Shown here: positions 13,665-18,396 of the stretch, in pieces
Numbering within the stretch: the stretch's first letter is position 1
How the letters are laid out: the number at the start of each line of letters is the position of its first letter
Source of the DNA: Ruminococcaceae bacterium UBA1438
GTDB taxonomy: Bacteria; Bacillota; Clostridia; Oscillospirales; Acutalibacteraceae
Assembly: GCA_002329285.1 (NCBI GenBank)
Contig: DCTO01000057.1
Coordinates: 3,468-21,863 of the forward strand
DNA length: 18,396 nt
Direction: 5' to 3'
Notes under the pieces: model-generated
The model's database searches: none
Seen by the model: the letters and a program-made list of their open reading frames with translations, nothing else
Told to the model about the DNA's origin: nothing
Program-made: the position numbers and the translations under genes

Positions 13665-14276
13665 ATGAAAAACGAGAATAATAGCACAAAAGAATTTGAT
13701 GTTTACGATTTTGACCACACCCTTGTTCCGTTTGACACCGGCACGAGATTTATCCTTTACTGCTGGGTGCGTTACCCGTGGTGCATAATCTCCCTGCCCG
13801 TTGTTGCGGTTGGCGGAATTTTAACCGCGCTGCGCGCAATCAGCTTCACCAAATTTAAGCAAAGCTGCTTTTTCTTTGTGCGCATGATTCCGCTTGAGCG
13901 CGCCGTTAAGGGCTTTTGGAACAGATTTGCGCCCAGGGCTTACCCCTGGTTTAAGGAACGGCGGCGGGATTGCATCGTTATCAGCGCATCCCCCGATTTT
14001 CTGCTGAATGCCGTTAAGGAGCGCCTTGGCATTGAAAACCTTATCTGCACAAGGCACAATGCAAAAACCGGCGCAATCATCGGCGAAAACTGCCGCGATG
14101 AAGAAAAGGTGCGCCGCCTTAAAGAGGAATATCCCAATGCAAAAATCATTGACGTTTATTCCGATTCTTACACACATGACCGCCCGATTTTTTCCCTTGC
14201 AACGGGCAAAACCTTTCACATTGAAAAGGGCAAGCGGGTTGAGTTTGACTATAATAAGGTTTACGGAGAAGATTAA
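13665..14276 (+). CDS. HAD-IB family phosphatase (phosphoserine-phosphatase-like)
   Basis: A 203-residue haloacid-dehalogenase-fold hydrolase. Motif I is YDFDHTL with nucleophile Asp15 and acid Asp17. Motif II is VISAS with Ser107. Lys148 (RDEEKVRRL) is a likely motif III residue, and YSDSYTHDRP (165-174) provides the metal-binding motif IV aspartates. A hydrophobic stretch in the cap (about 29-60, CWVRYPWCIISLPVVAVGG) could associate with the membrane, as in some lipid-linked members. The substrate cannot be read from sequence. There is no clear ribosome site before ATG 13665. It follows the deaminase by 30 bp and precedes a membrane-anchored gene by 3 bp. Confidence 0.85.
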   Translation: MKNENNSTKEFDVYDFDHTLVPFDTGTRFILYCWVRYPWCIISLPVVAVGGILTALRAISFTKFKQSCFFFVRMIPLERAVKGFWNRFAPRAYPWFKERRRDCIVISASPDFLLNAVKERLGIENLICTRHNAKTGAIIGENCRDEEKVRRLKEEYPNAKIIDVYSDSYTHDRPIFSLATGKTFHIEKGKRVEFDYNKVYGED

Positions 14277-14279
14277 CTT

Positions 14280-15590
14280 ATGCGTGAGCGATTTGAAAAA
14301 CTGAATATTCGCCCCTCTCTGCTGGTGCTGATAATAACGCTGATTGTGATTGTGCTTTTAACAGTGCTTTACCACTTCGGCGTTTACGTACCCAACGCAA
14401 AACGCACGGAGGAGAAATATAATAATTTCACACAATATGATAATTCGCCCCAGCGCGCAGGCGAAAGAACCCTGCTTGCAGAGCTTGCGGACGGCAGCAT
14501 TCAGCTTTATTCGGACGGGGATTACATCATACTCGTTCAGAACGGGCAGGAAACCGAATTCAGCGGCTGGAACAAGAATTTTTCCGCCGCAAAGCCCCAG
14601 CTTGAATATTATGATTTCAATAAGGACGGCAGCAAGGACATCGTTATCCTTGCCCTTGATGACAGGGATGAGCAATTTGACCGTGACACCTTTGGCCTTT
14701 ATGTGCTGACCCCGAGCGTTGACGTTGACGGAAATTATGATTACACCGTTTATTACACCAATAGCTCCGGCTGGTATTCAAAGCTGTTCACAACGGCGCA
14801 CGCCCAGCTGACACAGCCGATTTCAACGCCGAAGCGCGTGCAAATCGTTATGGATTACAGCGACACTCAATTTAACTATAACGTTGAAACCGGGCTTCAA
14901 TATAACAACGGATGGGCATGGTTTTTAACCTCCCCAAAAACGCCGGACAATACTGCTTATTGCACCCTGACGGATTGGGAATACGGCCCATGCATCATCA
15001 GCCTTAACAAGGATATTGATAACGGCGGCGCAGACGCCAGCATTGATTTATACGTTAAATTTGCAGAGCTTGACGAGCCGATTATCATGGGCAGCATTGA
15101 CTGCGTTATCGCAATTAACAACGGCAAGCTGCACATTGGGCAGAAAAGCCTGCATTTCACCCCGAATGACGCTTATTATTCAAATGACCCGCAGGTGGTT
15201 TCCGAGACGGACTGGAGCGTAACCTACACCAATCCCTCCACCGCCGCCTTTTCCGGCACAACACTTTCGGAGCTTGCAATCGGGCTTCCCTATTCAAATG
15301 AAAACACCCCCTTCACCATCGGCGGCGTTACCGCAAACGCAAATGCGATTGACAAGGTTGTTTTAACCAACAAGCAGATTAAAATTTACGCAAAGGCAGG
15401 AATCAGCTTTGATGAAAGCCTTGCAAAGCTGCCGAATTACGACGCCGCAATTAAGATTAAAAACCGGCTTTACACCGTTGTTGAGGGCGCTTCGATAGAT
15501 ACCGAGGGCAATCAGCAGGTGCTGACGCTGAAGCTGGATAAAAGCTATCCGCGCGAGGAGCTTACGGATATTACGCTTACACTTGGATAA
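14280..15590 (+). CDS. Membrane-anchored extracytoplasmic protein of unknown function
   Basis: I do not recognise this 436-residue protein. A short basic head is followed by one hydrophobic helix (about 13-36), and the rest should lie outside the membrane. Residues 112-120 (DFNKDGSKD) have the D-x-N-x-D-G-x-x-D spacing of a calcium-binding loop as in EF-hand or FG-GAP/integrin-like repeats, and LEYYDFNKDG is a common context for such beta-propeller blades. The remainder is rich in Thr, Asn, Asp and aromatic residues with alternating beta pattern. GGAG 11-14 nt upstream of ATG 14280 lies in the end of the HAD gene (3-bp gap), so the pair is co-expressed. It ends at a strong hairpin. Confidence 0.85.
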   Translation: MRERFEKLNIRPSLLVLIITLIVIVLLTVLYHFGVYVPNAKRTEEKYNNFTQYDNSPQRAGERTLLAELADGSIQLYSDGDYIILVQNGQETEFSGWNKNFSAAKPQLEYYDFNKDGSKDIVILALDDRDEQFDRDTFGLYVLTPSVDVDGNYDYTVYYTNSSGWYSKLFTTAHAQLTQPISTPKRVQIVMDYSDTQFNYNVETGLQYNNGWAWFLTSPKTPDNTAYCTLTDWEYGPCIISLNKDIDNGGADASIDLYVKFAELDEPIIMGSIDCVIAINNGKLHIGQKSLHFTPNDAYYSNDPQVVSETDWSVTYTNPSTAAFSGTTLSELAIGLPYSNENTPFTIGGVTANANAIDKVVLTNKQIKIYAKAGISFDESLAKLPNYDAAIKIKNRLYTVVEGASIDTEGNQQVLTLKLDKSYPREELTDITLTLG

Positions 15591-15599
15591 ATTTAAACA

Positions 15600-15628
15600 G
15601 GCAGAGGGTTTCCTCTGCCCGTGTTTTT
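15600..15628 (+). terminator. Terminator-like hairpin between the 436-aa gene and birA
   Basis: GGCAGAGG (15600-15607) pairs perfectly with CCTCTGCC (15612-15619) around GTTT, followed by CGTGTTTTT. The T run ends just before the birA ribosome site, leaving no room for a promoter in between; it may be a leaky terminator or an attenuator for birA. Confidence 0.75.
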
Positions 15629-15638
15629 GAGGAGCATT

Positions 15639-16580
15639 ATGAGTTTAAAAAACGAGCTTCTGGAAAGGCTGCTTTCGGCAGAGGGCTACATAAACGGAGA
15701 GCAGCTTGTCGCCGAGCTGGGCAAAAGCCGCGCCGCAGTTTGGAAGGCGGTTAAAGAGCTGAAAAAAGAGGGCTGGGATATCATTGCCGTGCGAAACCGT
15801 GGCTATCGCCTGTCAGAGGAAAACGATTTGCTTTCAGCCGCAAGAATAAAAAGCAATATGAAAAGGGATATTGAGGTTTTATATTATCCCGTTACAGATT
15901 CAACAAACACGCAGGCAAAGCGCCTGCTTGCCGAAAGCGAGGCGCGCGCCCCCATTCTGATTGCCGCAAACGAGCAAAGCGCCGGCAGGGGCAGGCAGGG
16001 AAAAAGCTTTTACTCCCCCGCTGACACGGGCGTTTATTTCAGCCTTGCCGTTCAGCCGAATATCTCCCTTCAAAACGCGGTTTTTGCAACCACGGCGGCG
16101 GCGGTTGCCGTTTGCAGGGCAATTGAAAGGCTGACGGACGCAAAGCCCGAAATCAAATGGGTTAACGACGTTTATATCGGCAATTCAAAAATCTGCGGCA
16201 TTTTAACCGAGGCGATTTCCGATTTTGAAACAGGCGGCGTGAGCGCGGTTATCATCGGCATCGGTATTAACATCAGCACTCAGCATTTTCCGGACGGCAT
16301 CCCGAACGCGGGCAGCCTTGGCAAAAGGGTTTGCCGCGCAGAGCTTGTGGGCGAAATTGCGGATGAGCTGCTTGAAATCGCATTTGCCGATTGTGCGGAT
16401 TATATTGATTATTACCGCAGCCACAGCATGCTGCTTGGAAAAAAAATCAGCTTTATTGAAAACGGCAGAGTTACCGCCGCAACCGCGATTTCAATTGATG
16501 AGCAGGGCGGCTTAACCGTTGAAACCGAAAACGGAGAAACAAAAACGCTGCGCAGCGGCGAAATCAGCATAAGATTTTAA
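15639..16580 (+). CDS. birA: Bifunctional biotin-[acetyl-CoA-carboxylase] ligase / biotin repressor
   Basis: A 313-residue class II biotin ligase that activates biotin to biotinyl-AMP, attaches it to carboxyl-carrier lysines, and represses biotin genes. The N-terminal winged helix (about 1-60; LGKSRAAVWKAVKELKKEGW) is the DNA-binding part. The ligase domain carries GRGRQGKSF (116-124), KWVNDVY (173-179) and catalytic Lys184 (NSKICGILTE). GAGGAG (15629-15634) precedes ATG 15639; an in-frame ATG at 15621 lies within the terminator tail and is less likely. The GH25 gene begins 1 bp after the stop. No biotin operon is nearby. Confidence 0.95.
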   Translation: MSLKNELLERLLSAEGYINGEQLVAELGKSRAAVWKAVKELKKEGWDIIAVRNRGYRLSEENDLLSAARIKSNMKRDIEVLYYPVTDSTNTQAKRLLAESEARAPILIAANEQSAGRGRQGKSFYSPADTGVYFSLAVQPNISLQNAVFATTAAAVAVCRAIERLTDAKPEIKWVNDVYIGNSKICGILTEAISDFETGGVSAVIIGIGINISTQHFPDGIPNAGSLGKRVCRAELVGEIADELLEIAFADCADYIDYYRSHSMLLGKKISFIENGRVTAATAISIDEQGGLTVETENGETKTLRSGEISIRF

Positions 16581-16581
16581 T

Positions 16582-17358
16582 ATGAAAATTAAAACCGTTA
16601 ATCTAAAAAGCAAAAGAGTGCGCGCAGTGCTGCTGCTTTGCGCACTTATAATAATAGGTATAATCTCTGCCGCGCTGCTTCACGGCAATTCTCCGCGCGA
16701 GGATAAGCCCGCGCTTTTCAGCGGAGAGGGCGATTACGCCCTGGGCATTGACGTTTCTGCCCATAATCAGGAAATTGACTGGGAAACGGTTGCGGGGGCA
16801 ACGGATTTTGCCATAATCCGCTGCGGTTACCGCGGCTGGGGCAACGGCGAAATTATGGTGGATGAGCTTTTTGCCGCCAATATCAAACAGGCGGACGAGG
16901 CCGGCATACCATACGGCATTTATTTTTACTCCCAGGCAACCACGGAGGCGGAGGCAAGAGAGGAAGCAAAATTCGCCATCAGGGCGCTTGGCGGCCATTC
17001 GCCGCGGCTGCCCGTTTTCATTGATTTTGAATATGCCTTTGATGCAGACGGCAATCACACGGGCAGGCTTTATGAGGCAGGGCTTTCCGCCGGAGAGGCA
17101 GCAAAAATCATTAACGCCTTTTGCGAGGAGATTAACGACGCGGGATATCTTGCAGGTGTTTATTCATCATCAAGCATTCTGAATTTTGACGTGCGTACCA
17201 CCGCGCTGAATAAGAATATATATGTTTGGGTGGCGGATTATAACGCAACGGTTTCATATCTCGGCAGCTACGATGTGTGGCAGTATAACAAGCACGGCAG
17301 CTGCGACGGGGTTAACAGCAAATACGTTGACGTTAACCGCTGGATTATAAAACATTAA
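16582..17358 (+). CDS. Membrane-anchored GH25 family muramidase
   Basis: A 258-residue cell-wall hydrolase of glycoside hydrolase family 25 (lysozyme type, cleaves MurNAc-GlcNAc bonds). A basic head and hydrophobic helix (about 14-34) anchor or export it; the catalytic barrel starts at LGIDVSAHNQEIDW with Asp57. DFE (148-150, in PVFIDFEY) provides the catalytic Asp148/Glu150. FAIIRCGYRGWG, PYGIYFYSQA, AGVYSS and DVWQY complete the family pattern. There is no separate cell-wall-binding domain. ATG 16582 is 1 bp after birA, with no clear ribosome site of its own, so translation is likely coupled. It is probably used in envelope remodelling; there is no phage context. Confidence 0.93.
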   Translation: MKIKTVNLKSKRVRAVLLLCALIIIGIISAALLHGNSPREDKPALFSGEGDYALGIDVSAHNQEIDWETVAGATDFAIIRCGYRGWGNGEIMVDELFAANIKQADEAGIPYGIYFYSQATTEAEAREEAKFAIRALGGHSPRLPVFIDFEYAFDADGNHTGRLYEAGLSAGEAAKIINAFCEEINDAGYLAGVYSSSSILNFDVRTTALNKNIYVWVADYNATVSYLGSYDVWQYNKHGSCDGVNSKYVDVNRWIIKH

Positions 17359-17361
17359 ACC

Positions 17362-17395
17362 GATATGGCTCCCTTATAAACGAGGGAGCCATATC
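17362..17395. terminator. Strong hairpin after the GH25 gene
   Basis: GATATGGCTCCCT (17362-17374) pairs perfectly with AGGGAGCCATATC (17383-17395), loop of 8 nt. It lies 3 bp after the stop codon. A clear T tract is missing, but the 13-bp stem and position indicate transcript end or 3' stabilisation. Confidence 0.65.
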
Positions 17396-17485
17396 AATTA
17401 TGTAAATTATAAATCAGATTTTTATATGAAAAAGCGAGAAAAAAGGAACATTTGAGAGCAATCTGAATTTATTTTAATTTTGTTG

Positions 17486-17514
17486 TTGACAATGAAATTT
17501 CCTTGTGCTATTAT
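17486..17514 (+). promoter_or_regulatory. Promoter of the rplM-rpsI operon
   Basis: TTGACA (17486-17491), a 17-bp spacer and TATTAT (17509-17514) form a near-perfect sigma-A promoter. The leader to rplM is about 60 nt and contains GCCC/GGGC (17532-17535 with 17544-17547), which may be part of a ribosomal-protein autoregulatory structure; I cannot match it to the Rfam L13 leader by eye. Confidence 0.85.
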
Positions 17515-17583
17515 ATGTGAGCACGCTGAAAGCCCCTGTTTTCGGGCATCGGCAACAGATTTTAGTATTTGGAGGAAAGTTAA

Positions 17584-18012
17584 ATGTCAACATTTATGCC
17601 AAAAGCTGATGAAATCGAACGCAAATGGTATGTTATTGACGCTGCAGGCAAGCCGCTCGGCAAGGTTGCAGCAGAGGCAGCTGTGCTTCTCAGAGGCAAG
17701 CAGAAGCCTATTTTCACACCACACGTTGATTGCGGCGATTTCGTTATCATTATCAACACAGACAAGGCTGTTCTCACCGGCGCAAAGCTTGAGAAGAAGC
17801 TTTATCAGCACCACACCGGCTACATCGGCAACCTCAAAGAGGTTAAATACGGCACACTTATGAAGGAAAAGAGCGATTTCGCAATGAAGCTTGCTGTTAA
17901 AGGCATGATTCCGGACACAACTCAGGGCAGAAAGCAGCTCACAAGATGCCGCATCTACAAGGGTGCAGACCATAAGCACGAGGCTCAGCAGCCCGTTGCT
18001 TGGGAATTTTAA
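17584..18012 (+). CDS. rplM: 50S ribosomal protein L13
   Basis: A 142-residue early-assembly protein of the large ribosomal subunit that contacts 23S rRNA. The sequence matches L13 throughout: KWYVIDAAGKPLGKVAAEAA, LRGKQKPIFTPHVDCGDFVI, KLYQHHTGYIGNLKE, and the VKGMIP segment near the C-terminus. GGAGG (17571-17575) precedes ATG 17584 by 8 nt. Codon use is more strongly biased than in neighbours, as expected for high expression. rpsI follows 16 bp later, the usual bacterial rplM-rpsI pair. Confidence 0.98.
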   Translation: MSTFMPKADEIERKWYVIDAAGKPLGKVAAEAAVLLRGKQKPIFTPHVDCGDFVIIINTDKAVLTGAKLEKKLYQHHTGYIGNLKEVKYGTLMKEKSDFAMKLAVKGMIPDTTQGRKQLTRCRIYKGADHKHEAQQPVAWEF

Positions 18013-18028
18013 GGGGAGGTAAAGCAGT

Positions 18029-18396
18029 ATGTACGAGTCAAATCCATATTTCTACGGAACAGGCAGAAGAAAAGAATCCGTTGCTCGTGTTCGCATCTAT
18101 GCAGGCACAGGCAAGGTTACTATTAATGACAGAGATATTGACGATTACTTCGGGCTTGACACCCTTAAGCTCATCGTTAATCAGCCCCTCGTTTTAACCG
18201 GCACAAAAGAGAAGTTTGATATCGTTTGCCGCGTTAACGGCGGCGGCGTATCCGGCCAGGCAGGCGCAATCCGCCACGGTATTTCAAGAGCTCTTCTTCA
18301 GTATGATGAAAGCCTCCGCCCCGCTCTCAAGAAGGCAGGCTTCCTCACTCGTGACCCGAGAATGAAGGAAAGAAAGAAATACGGTCTCAAAGGCGC
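18029..18396 (+). CDS. rpsI: 30S ribosomal protein S9 (3' partial)
   Basis: The first 122 residues of S9 are present: [17 protein letters not shown], the segment [19 protein letters not shown], and [14 protein letters not shown]. The window ends within the C-terminal tail; about 8 residues including the conserved terminal KR, which reaches toward P-site tRNA, should lie beyond base 18396. AAGGGGAGG (18011-18019) precedes ATG 18029 by 9 nt. Confidence 0.97.
   Translation, partial: MYESNPYFYGTGRRKESVARVRIYAGTGKVTINDRDIDDYFGLDTLKLIVNQPLVLTGTKEKFDIVCRVNGGGVSGQAGAIRHGISRALLQYDESLRPALKKAGFLTRDPRMKERKKYGLKG

Noticed and set aside
16582..17358. Prophage lysin
   Set aside because: The GH25 protein has an N-terminal membrane segment, and its neighbours are birA and ribosomal protein genes, with no holin or phage structural genes.
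17426..17455. Nine-codon leader peptide frame (MKKREKRNI) upstream of the rplM promoter
   Set aside because: It has no ribosome site, lies before the mapped promoter sequence, and arises readily in AT-rich DNA.

Overview
The window looks like a chromosomal segment of an anaerobic, low-to-mid GC Firmicute of the class Clostridia (an Oscillospirales/Ruminococcaceae-like gut bacterium is my best guess). This rests on the gene set: LexA with Gram-positive-type ribosome binding sites, an N-terminally ferredoxin-like Mrp, MetH with a separate reactivation protein, band-7/NfeD, ClC with a TrkA-C domain, and rplM-rpsI. Consensus TTGACA/TATAAT promoters and strong A/GGAGG sites support it. No taxonomic search was possible.

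Layout. (1) 1-1503: DNA repair glycosylase (5' end cut by the window) and rsmE, both +. (2) 1504-2876: an AT-rich, minus-strand accessory patch with a Nudix hydrolase gene, an orphan four-helix-bundle (23S rRNA intervening-sequence/Avd-like) gene, and an array of short palindromes upstream of the latter. The patch is bracketed by a 14-bp perfect inverted repeat. (3) 2875-4446: ClC chloride transporter (-), divergent from (4) 4799-6193: nfeD and a slipin/band-7 gene (+). The nfeD leader carries an intrinsic terminator with alternative pairings, so it may be an attenuator. (5) 6340-7275: a single exported protein of unknown function with its own promoter and terminator. (6) 7387-11135: a one-carbon/methionine operon with translationally overlapping genes: metF, a free-standing MetH reactivation domain, and a MetH that lacks that domain. 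(7) 11144-11521: terminators, a partial duplication of the metH 3' end plus the tRNA 3' end, and tRNA-Glu and tRNA-Met on the minus strand. (8) 11694-15590: lexA, mrp, dCMP deaminase, a HAD phosphatase and a membrane-anchored protein of unknown function. (9) 15639-17358: birA and a membrane-anchored GH25 muramidase. (10) 17486-18396: rplM-rpsI operon, with rpsI cut by the window end.

Most of the window is ordinary core genome. The places worth a second look are the inverted-repeat-bounded accessory patch with its palindrome array and orphan four-helix-bundle gene, the nfeD/slipin leader, the split methionine synthase, and the degenerate duplication ending in a tRNA-Glu 3' end.
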